Shown here in pieces: positions 34,929 through 43,399 of a stretch of DNA of 45,384 nucleotides. Position 1 is the first letter of the stretch; each line of letters opens with the position of its first letter. The DNA comes from Paraburkholderia sp. (GTDB lineage: Bacteria > Pseudomonadota > Gammaproteobacteria > Burkholderiales > Burkholderiaceae): assembly GCF_026225065.1 (NCBI RefSeq), contig NZ_JAMFSB010000180.1, positions 1 through 45,384 on the forward strand, read 5' to 3'. The translations under genes and the position numbers were made by a program. Below the pieces are notes generated by a model, which was not told where the DNA came from, searched no databases, and saw only the letters and a program-made list of their open reading frames with translations.

Positions 34929-35924
34929 CTAGCGCAGCAGCACCTCGCGCAAACGCGCCAGCCGCAATTGGGCATCCCGTCGCGCGGCAAGCGCCTGGGT
35001 CATCGTGACCGGTACAAAGCGAGCGAGATGGTTCGGTTGCATTTGCCCGATCAGATCCATGTCGGCGCTGATCACCGTGCCGATGGTCGCGTAGCCGCCA
35101 CCTGACACTGCGTCGCGATGCAGGATGATCGGTTCGAGACCGGCCGGCACCTGAATCGAGCCGATCGGGTAGCAGGCGTCGACGATGTTCGACGGATCGG
35201 CACCGGCGCCGAACGGTTGCTCGCGTTCGCGGAATTTGAGCGGCCGGCCCTGCTTGTAGCGGTAACCGATGCGGTCCGCTTCGGGCGCGACTGCCCAGGT
35301 GTCTTCGAAGAACGTGCCGGCGGATTCGGCCGTCAGGCGATGATGATAGAGCCCCGGCAGGACGCGCAATTCCACCTCGCGACTCAGCGGCACACGCAAC
35401 GCCTCGGGAAGCGCCGTGCCCTCGCGGGCCGGACCTTGTGCGCGGCCAATGCTGAGGACGTCGCCTTTCTGCAGACGCCGTCCCTGATGGCCGCCAATCG
35501 CGCCCAGCGTGTACGTCGAGCGGCTGCCGAGCACCACCGGCACCTCGATCCCACCGGCCACCGCAAGACATGCCCGGGCACCGCCTTTCACATAATCGAA
35601 CGTCAGCGTGCTGCCAGCCTTGATGCGCAATGCGACATTGCAGGCTTGCACGATGCCGTCGATCTTCGGTGACATCTCGGCGCCGGTCACCGCGATTAAC
35701 GTATCCACGTTGAACAGCAGTTGCGGTCCGAGCAGCGTGCACTCCAGCGCCGCCGCTGCCTCAAGATTACCCACCAGCAGATTGGCTGCCCGCAGCGCGT
35801 ATTGATCGAGCGCGCCGGACGGCGGAATGCCGACGTGGTAGTAGCCCTGCCTGCCGGTATCCTGCACCGAAGTAGCCAGGCCGGGCTTGATCACCTCGAT
35901 GGCCTTGAGCGGATCAGTCGGCAT
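34929..35924 (-). CDS. pxpC: PxpC-like biotin-dependent carboxyltransferase subunit
   Basis: A 331-residue protein of the KipA/PxpC (AHS2) family, homologous to half of the carboxyltransferase domain of urea carboxylase. Motifs: VIKPGLATSVQDTGRQGYYHVGIPPSG, NLLVGN, LECTLLGP, AVTGAE, GGARACLAVAGGI and RDAVSGGGYATIG. In E. coli PxpC is a subunit of 5-oxoprolinase; here it is encoded beside a real biotin carrier and carboxylase. The start MPTDPLKAIEVIKPG overlaps the end of pxpB by 11 nt and has GGAGG upstream, so the genes are translationally coupled. Confidence 0.9.
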   Translation of the reverse strand: MPTDPLKAIEVIKPGLATSVQDTGRQGYYHVGIPPSGALDQYALRAANLLVGNLEAAAALECTLLGPQLLFNVDTLIAVTGAEMSPKIDGIVQACNVALRIKAGSTLTFDYVKGGARACLAVAGGIEVPVVLGSRSTYTLGAIGGHQGRRLQKGDVLSIGRAQGPAREGTALPEALRVPLSREVELRVLPGLYHHRLTAESAGTFFEDTWAVAPEADRIGYRYKQGRPLKFREREQPFGAGADPSNIVDACYPIGSIQVPAGLEPIILHRDAVSGGGYATIGTVISADMDLIGQMQPNHLARFVPVTMTQALAARRDAQLRLARLREVLLR

Positions 35925-36789
35925 CGAGCACCTCCACCAGTGAACGGTTGTACGCGTCAGGATCATGCGTGAAAGCGGCTAACGAGAAATCCACCGGACG
36001 CACGCGCAACGAAAATGTGCCGGCTTCGACTTCGGCGACCGCCTTGTCATAGGCGTCGCGGTCGATCGGCTTGAACTTCACGATATCGCCGGGACGGAAG
36101 AACACCATGAAATCGCGCAGGTAGTCCAGACGCTGCGCCGGGTCGAAAATCGGCGCAGGCGTCACACCGAACATCTGGTAACCGCCTGCCCCGCGCACCG
36201 AGTAGATACAGCCGAAGCAGCCGCCGTGGCCGACCGTCAGCTTCGGCGTATCGGTCCGGGGCCGCAGGTATTTGGGCACCTGCAGTTGCCGCTCACGTTC
36301 GACCATCTGGAACATGAACGGCAAACCTGCCACGAAGCCGACCATCGAAACGAACCATGGCGAACCGGCATGCGCGGCGATGAAAGCGTCGACGTCCTCG
36401 TATCCGTTGATGCGGGCGGCGTATTGCAGATCGGTCGACTCCGGATCCTGGTGGCGTTCGCGAAAGCGCATCAGCGTTTCGTGGGTCCACGGGTCGTTGT
36501 AGAGCACCGGGACTTCGACGATACGCGTCGCGATGTTCAGCTCTGCATCGCCGACCTCGGCCTCGATCGCCTGGAGCAACGCAAGGAGTTCGTCCGGCGC
36601 GATGATGTCCGGATCGTAGCGCACCTGGTACGAAGCGTTTGCCGGACAGATCTCCGTCACACCCGCAACCTTGCGGCTTTGCAGTTCGCGGGTGATCGCG
36701 GTGCCTTTGAAGAACGCGTCGAGCGACATGTCTTCGCTTATCTCGACGAAGATGAATTCGTCGCCGCCGAACGTGTATCGAATCGTCAT
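35914..36789 (-). CDS. pxpB: PxpB-like carboxyltransferase subunit (AHS1 family)
   Basis: A 291-residue protein of the KipI/PxpB (AHS1) family. The C-terminal half carries VGFVAGLPFMF, PKYLRPRT and GAGGYQMFGVTPAPIFDP, the signature of the other half of a urea-carboxylase-type carboxyltransferase domain. Typical E. coli-like PxpB is about 220 residues; here there is an extra helical stretch of about 60-70 residues in the middle (about 100-155). This suggests a distinct branch linked to biotin enzymes. The ATG has GGAGG upstream and overlaps the BC stop (ATGA). Confidence 0.85.
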   Translation of the reverse strand: MTIRYTFGGDEFIFVEISEDMSLDAFFKGTAITRELQSRKVAGVTEICPANASYQVRYDPDIIAPDELLALLQAIEAEVGDAELNIATRIVEVPVLYNDPWTHETLMRFRERHQDPESTDLQYAARINGYEDVDAFIAAHAGSPWFVSMVGFVAGLPFMFQMVERERQLQVPKYLRPRTDTPKLTVGHGGCFGCIYSVRGAGGYQMFGVTPAPIFDPAQRLDYLRDFMVFFRPGDIVKFKPIDRDAYDKAVAEVEAGTFSLRVRPVDFSLAAFTHDPDAYNRSLVEVLDAD

Positions 36790-38219
36790 GCTGCCTCCAC
36801 GGATCGCTGTGCGCGCCACCCGGTCATCCACGCTTCGAGATAGTTGGTGTGATAGCGGCCGGCGCGCACGTCTTCATCGGCCAGCAACGCACGATGCAGC
36901 AATGCGGTCGTCTTCACGCCGCCAATGTGCAACTCGCGCAACGCCCGATCCAGTCGCGCGAGAGCCGCGGGCCGGCTTTCGTCGGATACGATCAGCTTGG
37001 CGAGCAGCGAATCGTAAAACGGTGGCACGGTGTAACCCTGATACAGCATCGAATCGACGCGCACACCCGGGCCGGTCGGCCACACGAGTTCGTCGATTCG
37101 GCCAGGGTTGGGGCGAAAATCCTGTTCGGGATCTTCCGCGTTGATCCGGCATTCGAGCGCGGCGCCACGCATGGCGATGTCGCTCTGGCGAAACCGCAAC
37201 GGTTCGCCATCGGCAATGCGCAGTGTTTCCCGTACCAGGTCGACGCCCGTGATCGCCTCGGTGACCGGATGCTCGACCTGAATGCGCGTGTTCATTTCGA
37301 TGAAGTAAAACTCGCCGCGTGCGTCGTCGAACAGGTATTCCAGCGTTCCCGCGCTGCGATAGCCGACTTGCCGGGCGAGCCTCGTGGCGGAAGCGCACAA
37401 TGCCTCACGCAATGCGGGCGTGAGCGACGGCGACGGGGCCTCCTCGAGAATTTTCTGGCGGCGCCGCTGCAGCGAGCACTCACGCTCGAACAGGTGGACG
37501 ACGTCTCGACCGTCGCCGAGTACCTGCACTTCGATGTGCCGCGCACGTGCAATGAAGCGCTCGAGATACACGCCGCCATTGCCGAATGCGGCCTGCGCCT
37601 CGCGTTGCGCCTGCGGCAGCTCAGCGTCCAGTTGCGCGGCGTCGCACGCGACGCGAATGCCGCGTCCGCCGCCACCCGCCGCCGCCTTGATCATCACCGG
37701 GTAACCGATGCGGGCCGCGATCTCGCGCGCCTCGCCCAGCGACAGGACAATGCCATTGCTGCCGGGCACTGTCGGCACGTCGGCGCGCTGCGCCGTTTCG
37801 CGGGCGCGAGCCTTGTCGCCCATGGTCGCGATCACGGTTGACGAGGGTCCGACAAAAATCAGCCCTGCCGCTTCGACTTGCGCCGCAAAGGCGGCGTTCT
37901 CCGACAGGAAGCCATAGCCGGGATGAATTGCGTCCGCACCGCATTGCTTCGCTGCGGCAAGAATCGCTGCCGGATTCAGGTAGCTCTTCGCTGCATGCGC
38001 CGGGCCGATATGCACGGCTTCGTCGGCCATCCGCGCCGCCAGACTATCGCGGTCGGCATCGCTGACGGCGGCGACCGCGCGCATTCCAAGCTCATGTGCC
38101 GCACGAATCACACGAACCGCAATCTCGCCGCGGTTCGCCACCAGCACCGTGCGGATACGCTGCGGCTGATAGAAACTTGTCGCGGACGCGCTTCTATCCG
38201 TTGGATTGGTTGCATTCAT
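36786..38219 (-). CDS. Biotin carboxylase (AccC-like) of the pxp operon
   Basis: A 477-residue ATP-grasp biotin carboxylase. Features: NRGEIAVR (29-36), HPGYGFLSEN (99-108), the ATP glycine loop AGGGGRG (181-187), and the catalytic stretch EMNTRIQVEHP with E308, N310, R312, E316, then ECRINAED with R358. All residues needed for bicarbonate-dependent carboxylation of biotin appear present. It is a paralogue, not the main acetyl-CoA carboxylase subunit, because its partners are the adjacent short biotin carrier and the Pxp-type carboxyltransferase genes. ATG 38219 is preferred over the adjacent GTG. Overlaps pxpB by 4 nt. Confidence 0.92.
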   Translation of the reverse strand: MNATNPTDRSASATSFYQPQRIRTVLVANRGEIAVRVIRAAHELGMRAVAAVSDADRDSLAARMADEAVHIGPAHAAKSYLNPAAILAAAKQCGADAIHPGYGFLSENAAFAAQVEAAGLIFVGPSSTVIATMGDKARARETAQRADVPTVPGSNGIVLSLGEAREIAARIGYPVMIKAAAGGGGRGIRVACDAAQLDAELPQAQREAQAAFGNGGVYLERFIARARHIEVQVLGDGRDVVHLFERECSLQRRRQKILEEAPSPSLTPALREALCASATRLARQVGYRSAGTLEYLFDDARGEFYFIEMNTRIQVEHPVTEAITGVDLVRETLRIADGEPLRFRQSDIAMRGAALECRINAEDPEQDFRPNPGRIDELVWPTGPGVRVDSMLYQGYTVPPFYDSLLAKLIVSDESRPAALARLDRALRELHIGGVKTTALLHRALLADEDVRAGRYHTNYLEAWMTGWRAQRSVEAA

Positions 38220-38223
38220 CACG

Positions 38224-38466
38224 TTATGCCTCGATTCGCATCAGAACCTGTCCCGCATCCACCGGTTCGCCGTCTTCGACAAGGACCTCGGTGACCTGTC
38301 CCGCGATGGTCGTTTCGACGTCGTTGAACTGCTTCATCACCTCCACCAGTCCGACCACCGTGCCCTCGTCGATTGACATGCCCACCTCGACGTACGGCGC
38401 CGCATCCGGCGATGCCCGCCGGTAAAAGGTGCCCGGCAACGGACTGACAATGTCGTGTTGTGCCAT
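38224..38466 (-). CDS. Stand-alone biotin/lipoyl carrier protein (AccB-like)
   Basis: An 80-residue biotinyl domain without the N-terminal extension of normal AccB (about 150). The half repeats SPLPGTFYRR and AGQVTEVLVEDGEPV enclose the modification motif EVMKQF with target K45. The usual motif is (A/V)MKM; here the residue after lysine is Gln. It lies 4 bp before the biotin carboxylase start, and 52 bp after pxpA, so it is the carrier of this operon. It probably shuttles carboxybiotin to PxpB/C (inference). Confidence 0.9.
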   Translation of the reverse strand: MAQHDIVSPLPGTFYRRASPDAAPYVEVGMSIDEGTVVGLVEVMKQFNDVETTIAGQVTEVLVEDGEPVDAGQVLMRIEA

Positions 38467-38518
38467 CTATGTGCTCCTCAAATCTGATTCGATGCTGATG
38501 CGGGTCGGATGATGGGTC

Positions 38519-39298
38519 TCAGTGGACCAGTGCCGGCAGCGGCGCGGCCACGCGGATGTCGTGGAGCGTCAGCAGCGCTCGCGTGGACTCGACCAGCCGG
38601 AGCGCGCCTGGCGTATCGCTGTGGATGCACACCGAATCGAAATCGATCGCAATGTCATCGCCGTCGACCGTCGATACCCGCCTTTCGACACAGGCCCGCA
38701 GCACCTTCGCCGCCACCTGGTCTGGATCGAGCCGTCCGACCCGGCGCGTAAAGACGATCGAACCGCTGCGGTCGTAATCACGGTCGGCGTAGAACTCGCG
38801 AATCACCGGCTGGCCAAGTTCGCGCGCTATCCGGTACGTAACCGACGCTTCCATGCAATACAGCAGGAGCGTGGGATCGAGCCTCTGCAGCGTTTCGACC
38901 AGCAGGCGCGACAGGTCTTCGTCGCGCGCGGCCAGCATATAGAGTGCGCCATGCGGCTTCACATGCTGCACGCTGACGTTATAGAGCCGCGCGAACTCAC
39001 GCAGCGCGCCAAGCTGAAAAATGATGTCGTTGACGAGCGCCTGCGGCGCTTCGGTGATGGTGCGCCGTCCGAACCCCACCAGATCGCGAAACCCCGGATG
39101 GGCCCCCACCCCAACGCCCGCCTGCTTGGCGAGTTGCACAGTGCGCGCCATGATGTTGGGGTCACCTGCGTGGAAGCCGGTCGCTATGTTGGCCGAACTG
39201 ATGAGCGGCATGATCTCCTCATCGACGCCGTCGCCGATCCGCCATGCGCCAAAACCCTCGCCCATGTCGGAATTCAAATCGACGCTGTGCTTCTTCAT
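38519..39298 (-). CDS. pxpA: 5-oxoprolinase subunit PxpA (LamB/YcsF family)
   Basis: A 259-residue protein of the LamB/YcsF family: [53 protein letters not shown] and EFYADRDYD are all present. PxpA with PxpB and PxpC performs ATP-dependent opening of 5-oxoproline to glutamate in E. coli and Bacillus. The ATG has AAGGAG upstream. First gene of the operon, divergent from a LysR regulator across a 269-bp gap. Confidence 0.95.
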   Translation of the reverse strand: MKKHSVDLNSDMGEGFGAWRIGDGVDEEIMPLISSANIATGFHAGDPNIMARTVQLAKQAGVGVGAHPGFRDLVGFGRRTITEAPQALVNDIIFQLGALREFARLYNVSVQHVKPHGALYMLAARDEDLSRLLVETLQRLDPTLLLYCMEASVTYRIARELGQPVIREFYADRDYDRSGSIVFTRRVGRLDPDQVAAKVLRACVERRVSTVDGDDIAIDFDSVCIHSDTPGALRLVESTRALLTLHDIRVAAPLPALVH

Positions 39299-39388
39299 GC
39301 TGAATGTCTCCTTGGGTCAGCAGCCCGAGTGCGTCACAGGGTATGCACCGAGCCGGTTCAGAGAAACATTAACTGCCCGTCGTTCGCC

Positions 39389-39404
39389 AAAATAGTTCTA
39401 TTTT
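39389..39404. promoter_or_regulatory. Palindrome in the pxpA-lysR control region
   Basis: AAAATAG (39389-39395), TT, CTATTTT (39398-39404): perfect 7-bp arms in an AT-rich patch about 90 bp upstream of pxpA and 165 bp upstream of lysR. A further repeat, ATCTG (39418-39422) / CAGAT (39436-39440), lies next to it. These are the best candidates for LysR binding and for divergent promoters. Confidence 0.5.
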
Positions 39405-39567
39405 TATATGGCACGTTATCTGTTTTTTAGATATCCAGATTGCCGGGCCGACTCGCACGGGTCTGTCCCTCAGGCCATCCAGCCTGCTGTGGCGAATGGA
39501 GCAGATGCCGATTTTTGGCGAAGATACGATACTGCTCGGCGCAATATCATTTTTTCAGGTGGATGGA

Positions 39568-40488
39568 ATGGCCTTGACCCTTCGGCAGCTCAAGTATTTC
39601 GTCGCCACGGCGGAACTCGGCCAGATCTCGCAGGCGGCCATTCAACTGACGATTTCGCAATCCGCCGTCACAAATGCGATCAAGGAGCTCGAAGACAGCC
39701 TGGGCACGCAGCTGTTCTTGCGCACCGCCGCTGGCGTTACCTTGACCACCACTGGCCGGCGCTTCCTCAACCAGGCGTACACGATCCTCTCGTCCGTCGA
39801 TGAAGCGATGCGCATTCCGAACCTTGAGAGCACGCTCACCGGGACTCTCGCGATCGCTGCGAGCTACACCGTACTGGGCTATTTTTTGCCGCATCATCTG
39901 CAGCGGCTGAACACGCTGTATCCGCGGCTGACGATTCAACTGCACGAGTTAAACCGCGAATCGATCGAGGAGGGTTTGATTGCGGGCCGCTACGATATGG
40001 CGGTGCTGCTCACGTCGAACGTCGCAAACCCGGAGTTGATGCTCGAGCCAGTCATCCATTCGGTGCGCAGGCTGTGGCTGTGCGCGCAACATCCTTTGCT
40101 AAAGCGCGAAAGCGTCACGCTTGCCGATGTTGCCGCAGAACCCTTCGTCATGCTAACGGTAGACGAGGCGGCTTATACGGCATTACGGTACTGGAACGAG
40201 ACGCCCTACCGGCCGAGCGTGAAACTGCGCACCTCGTCTGTGGAAGCCGTACGCAGCATGGTGGCGAACGGCAGCGGTGTGGCGATCCTGTCTGACATGG
40301 TGTATCGCCCCTGGTCGCTTGAGGGGCGACGGATCGAGACGATGCAATTGCGCGATGCGGTGCCGCCAATGAGCGTGGGTCTAGCCTGGCGTCGAAACGC
40401 GGAACTGAGCCCGGGGATGCACGCCGTACGTGAATACTTCCGGCACACCTTCATGGAACCACGCGCATTGACCGCTGGCAACCCGTAA
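39568..40488 (+). CDS. LysR-family regulator of the pxp operon
   Basis: A 306-residue LysR-type regulator: an N-terminal winged HTH (LTLRQLKYFVATAELGQISQAAIQLTISQSAVT start) and a substrate-binding periplasmic-fold domain from about residue 90 (GTLAIAASYTVLGYFLPHHL). Divergent to pxpA, the classical arrangement of a LysR activator and its target; the inducer would be expected to be the operon's substrate (inference). The start MALTLRQLK is preferred over an ATG 24 codons upstream because the HTH begins here and GGATGGA precedes it. Confidence 0.9.
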   Translation: MALTLRQLKYFVATAELGQISQAAIQLTISQSAVTNAIKELEDSLGTQLFLRTAAGVTLTTTGRRFLNQAYTILSSVDEAMRIPNLESTLTGTLAIAASYTVLGYFLPHHLQRLNTLYPRLTIQLHELNRESIEEGLIAGRYDMAVLLTSNVANPELMLEPVIHSVRRLWLCAQHPLLKRESVTLADVAAEPFVMLTVDEAAYTALRYWNETPYRPSVKLRTSSVEAVRSMVANGSGVAILSDMVYRPWSLEGRRIETMQLRDAVPPMSVGLAWRRNAELSPGMHAVREYFRHTFMEPRALTAGNP

Positions 40489-40574
40489 GCTGCGCCCACT
40501 AGCAGGCCGTCACTGATAGAACGCGACGAGCCTCAGCGCCACGCAACTGCAACGCTTTGTGCGGCGCGCCTGGA

Positions 40575-40601
40575 GAGGACACGGCGCGACGCCGCGTCCT
40601 C
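40575..40601 (-). repeat. Stem-loop at the 3' end of the polyol ABC operon
   Basis: GAGGACACGGCG (40575-40586) and CGCCGCGTCCTC (40590-40601) form a 12-bp stem with a 3-nt loop. In the minus-strand transcript the single mismatch becomes a G-U pair, so the stem is complete only in the ABC operon's mRNA. It lies 6 bp after the ATPase stop codon, without a T-run; a 3' stabiliser or weak terminator. Confidence 0.5.
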
Positions 40602-40607
40602 CGTGCA

Positions 40608-41717
40608 TCAAGCAGCCAGCACCTCAACAATTTTGCGCTGGAACGCTTTACCTGCGGCATCGAACAGATGGCAATGCTCAGGCGTCGCGCCGAGCTTCTG
40701 CGTCTCGCCCTTCGTATGACGCTCGAGCGGCGGAATGCGCGCAATCAGGCCTTCCGGCGAAACGCTCGACTCCGCGTACAGATAGGCCGCGTCACCGAGA
40801 GATTCAATCGCCATCGTGCGAGCCGAAACACCGTCGTCGGACGTGCCGACGTGCAGATGCTCGGGGCGAATCCCCACCGTCACCTTGTCGCCCTGCTTCA
40901 CCGCGCCCGGTTCGACCGCCACGCGCTGGGTCTCGCCGGTTTCGTAGCGGACCGTGACGCCATCGTGCGTGACCGACTGCACCACGCCCTCCATGAAGTT
41001 CATCTTCGGCGAGCCGATAAAGCCTGCAACGAAGCGGTTGGCCGGCGCGTGATACAGCATGGTCGGGCTGCCGACCTGCTCGACATTACCCGCCGACAGC
41101 ACCACGATCTTGTCGGCCAGCGTCATGGCTTCGACCTGATCGTGCGTCACGTAGATCATCGTGGTCTTCAGCTCGTCGTGCAGACGGGCGAACTCCAGAC
41201 GCATCTTCACCCGCAGCGCCGCGTCGAGATTCGACAGCGGTTCGTCGAACAGAAACACCTTCGGCTTGCGGGTGATCGCACGGCCGATGGCCACGCGCTG
41301 CCGCTGACCGCCCGATAACTGCTTGGGCTTGCGATCGAGCAGGTGGTCGATGTGCAGAATCTTCGCTGCGTTGCGCACCGCCGCTTCGATCTCCGGCTTC
41401 TTGGTGCCGGCGAGCTTCAGCCCGAACGCCATGTTGTCGAACAGCGTCATGTGCGGATAAAGCGCGTACGACTGAAACACCATCGCAATGCCGCGCTTGG
41501 CTGGCGGCACGTCGTTCACACGCGTGCCGTCGATATTCAGATCGCCGCTCGTGATGTCTTCGAGCCCGGCGATCATGCGCATCAGCGTCGATTTCCCGCA
41601 GCCGCTCGGGCCCACGAATACGACGAACTCACCGTCCGCGATATCGAGATTGATGTCGCGCATCACTTCATTGTCGTCGTAGGCTTTTCTGATATTGCGC
41701 AGAGTTAAGCTTGCCAT
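40608..41717 (-). CDS. Sugar-alcohol ABC transporter ATP-binding protein (MalK/SmoK type)
   Basis: A 369-residue ATPase of the CUT1 family. Walker [10 protein letters not shown] (36-44), Q-loop FQSYALYPH (Q82), signature LSGGQ (134-138), Walker B VFLFDEP (154-160) and switch H192 are intact. The C-terminal regulatory OB-fold domain carries GIRPEHLHV. It energises the permease pair encoded upstream. Last gene of the operon, 111 bp after the HAD gene, with GGAGA upstream of the ATG. Confidence 0.93.
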   Translation of the reverse strand: MASLTLRNIRKAYDDNEVMRDINLDIADGEFVVFVGPSGCGKSTLMRMIAGLEDITSGDLNIDGTRVNDVPPAKRGIAMVFQSYALYPHMTLFDNMAFGLKLAGTKKPEIEAAVRNAAKILHIDHLLDRKPKQLSGGQRQRVAIGRAITRKPKVFLFDEPLSNLDAALRVKMRLEFARLHDELKTTMIYVTHDQVEAMTLADKIVVLSAGNVEQVGSPTMLYHAPANRFVAGFIGSPKMNFMEGVVQSVTHDGVTVRYETGETQRVAVEPGAVKQGDKVTVGIRPEHLHVGTSDDGVSARTMAIESLGDAAYLYAESSVSPEGLIARIPPLERHTKGETQKLGATPEHCHLFDAAGKAFQRKIVEVLAA

Positions 41718-41828
41718 GATGTGTCTCCGTGTGTTTCTCGTACTACGTTAATCCAGTTTGACAGTGTCTGCTAGTGGCGCGTGCGTGCCTCTTGCTGCAC
41801 CGGGCCGACAAACCCTCTCAATACCTTT

Positions 41829-42533
41829 TCAATGCAATGCCGCCGTCACGCGCTGGGTCCATTGCGCCACCAGCTCGGGCAGTTGCGTCATATCGTCGAA
41901 TACGTGGGATGCACCCGCCGCATGCAACGCGCCGATCTGCGCCTCGCTCGCGTGGCCGCCTCCGATAAAGCCCAATACTGTCATACCTGCAGCGCTCGCC
42001 GCCGTCACGCCGGTGACGCTGTCTTCCACCACCAGACAGGCGCTGCTGGCGAGACCGAAACCCTTTGCCGCCGCCAGATACACGTCGGGAGCAGGCTTCG
42101 GCATGGCGACGGCATCCGCACAGTACAACCGGCCCTCGAAGTACGTCTCGAGGCCCGTGCGCGCCAGCACCGTTTGCACATACGCCTTGAAGCTGTTGCT
42201 CGCACACGCCTTGACGAGCGGAATCTGCGCGAGCGCGTCGGCAATGCCAGCCACGGCGGGCGCCTGCATCGCCGCAGCTTCGACCGCATGGCGAATCGCG
42301 ATCATGTCGTCCGCGCTCAAGCTGCGGCCAAGTTGCGCGGCAGCGTTTTCGAGCACCCGCTCGATACGCAGCCCAAGCAGCGGCAGAACCACCGGTTCGA
42401 CATCGGTATCCGGCCAGCGCGCTTCCAGCTCATGCACCAGCATGCGCGCCGCCACCGCTTCGCTGTCGATCAGGACACCGTCGCAATCGCAGATCAACGC
42501 CAGCCGGGTATCGGTCACGGGGGTACCGGTCAT
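41829..42533 (-). CDS. HAD-family hydrolase (beta-phosphoglucomutase-like)
   Basis: A 234-residue HAD subfamily IA protein: nucleophile motif DCDGVLIDSE (D16, D18), CASNS as motif II, and KPAPDVYLAAAKGFG with VEDSVTGVTAA as motifs III and IV. The alpha-helical cap (about 25-95) is present. HAD phosphatases of this type are recurrent in Smo/Mtl polyol operons, where they likely act on a sugar or polyol phosphate; the substrate cannot be read from sequence. Its start overlaps the stop of the permease gene (ATGA). Confidence 0.87.
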   Translation of the reverse strand: MTGTPVTDTRLALICDCDGVLIDSEAVAARMLVHELEARWPDTDVEPVVLPLLGLRIERVLENAAAQLGRSLSADDMIAIRHAVEAAAMQAPAVAGIADALAQIPLVKACASNSFKAYVQTVLARTGLETYFEGRLYCADAVAMPKPAPDVYLAAAKGFGLASSACLVVEDSVTGVTAASAAGMTVLGFIGGGHASEAQIGALHAAGASHVFDDMTQLPELVAQWTQRVTAALH

Positions 42534-43399
42534 TTAACCGCCCCGAACGTCAGCCCACGCACCAGTTGCTTCTGCGACAGCCATCCGACGATCAGGATCG
42601 GCGCCACCGCCAGCAGCGAAGCGGCCGAGAGCTTGGCCCAGAACAATCCTTCCGGACTCGAGTACGACGCGATAAACACCGTCAGCGGCGCCGCGTTGGA
42701 ACTGGACAGGTTGATGCTCCAGAACGCCTCATTCCACGACAGGATCACCAGCAGCAGCGCCGTGGAAGCGAGACCAGGCAGCGACATCGGCATCAGCAGG
42801 AAGACGATTTCCTGCCAGGTCGCGGCGCCATCCATCCGGCCTGCTTCAAGGATATCGCGCGGAATCTCGGCGAAATACGTGAAGGTCATCCACACGGCAA
42901 TCGGCAGATTGATCAGCGTGTAGACGATCACCAGCCCCGAAACGGTATCGAGCAGCCCCGAGTTCTTCCACAGTAGATAGATCGGCACCAGCACGCCCAC
43001 CGACGGCATCATCTTGGTCGACAGCATCCACAGCAGCAGTTTCTGCGTGCGGCGGGTCGGAAAGAACGCCATCGCATAGGCGCACGGCACGGCAAGCAGC
43101 AGACACAACACCGTGACGCCAGCTGAGATCAGCACCGAATTCCACGCGAACGCGAAATAGTTGCTGCGTGCGAACACCTCACGAAAACTGTCGAGCGTCG
43201 GAATAAAAAACAGCGACGACGCATAAGCCTGCTGCTCGGTCTTGAACGCGGTGATCGTCATCCAGAAGATCGGGAAGAACAGCAGCAACGCGATCAGCCA
43301 CGCGAACACGCCAGGAATCGCGCGCTTGAAGACGGCCCACGGCGCGTTCTTCGACGAGGTGGTCGACGACGAAACAGGTGAAGCGGCAACGTGGCTCAT
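42530..43399 (-). CDS. Sugar-alcohol ABC transporter permease (MalG/SmoG type)
   Basis: A 289-residue inner-membrane permease with six predicted helices and the cytoplasmic EAA loop EAGRMDGAATWQEIVFLLMP (185-204) that contacts the ATPase. The N-terminal ~20 residues are Ser-rich and cytoplasmic. SmoG/MtlG-type by gene order (binding protein, F-type, G-type). Overlaps the preceding permease by 4 nt (ATGA) and the HAD gene by 4 nt. Confidence 0.93.
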   Translation of the reverse strand: MSHVAASPVSSSTTSSKNAPWAVFKRAIPGVFAWLIALLLFFPIFWMTITAFKTEQQAYASSLFFIPTLDSFREVFARSNYFAFAWNSVLISAGVTVLCLLLAVPCAYAMAFFPTRRTQKLLLWMLSTKMMPSVGVLVPIYLLWKNSGLLDTVSGLVIVYTLINLPIAVWMTFTYFAEIPRDILEAGRMDGAATWQEIVFLLMPMSLPGLASTALLLVILSWNEAFWSINLSSSNAAPLTVFIASYSSPEGLFWAKLSAASLLAVAPILIVGWLSQKQLVRGLTFGAVK

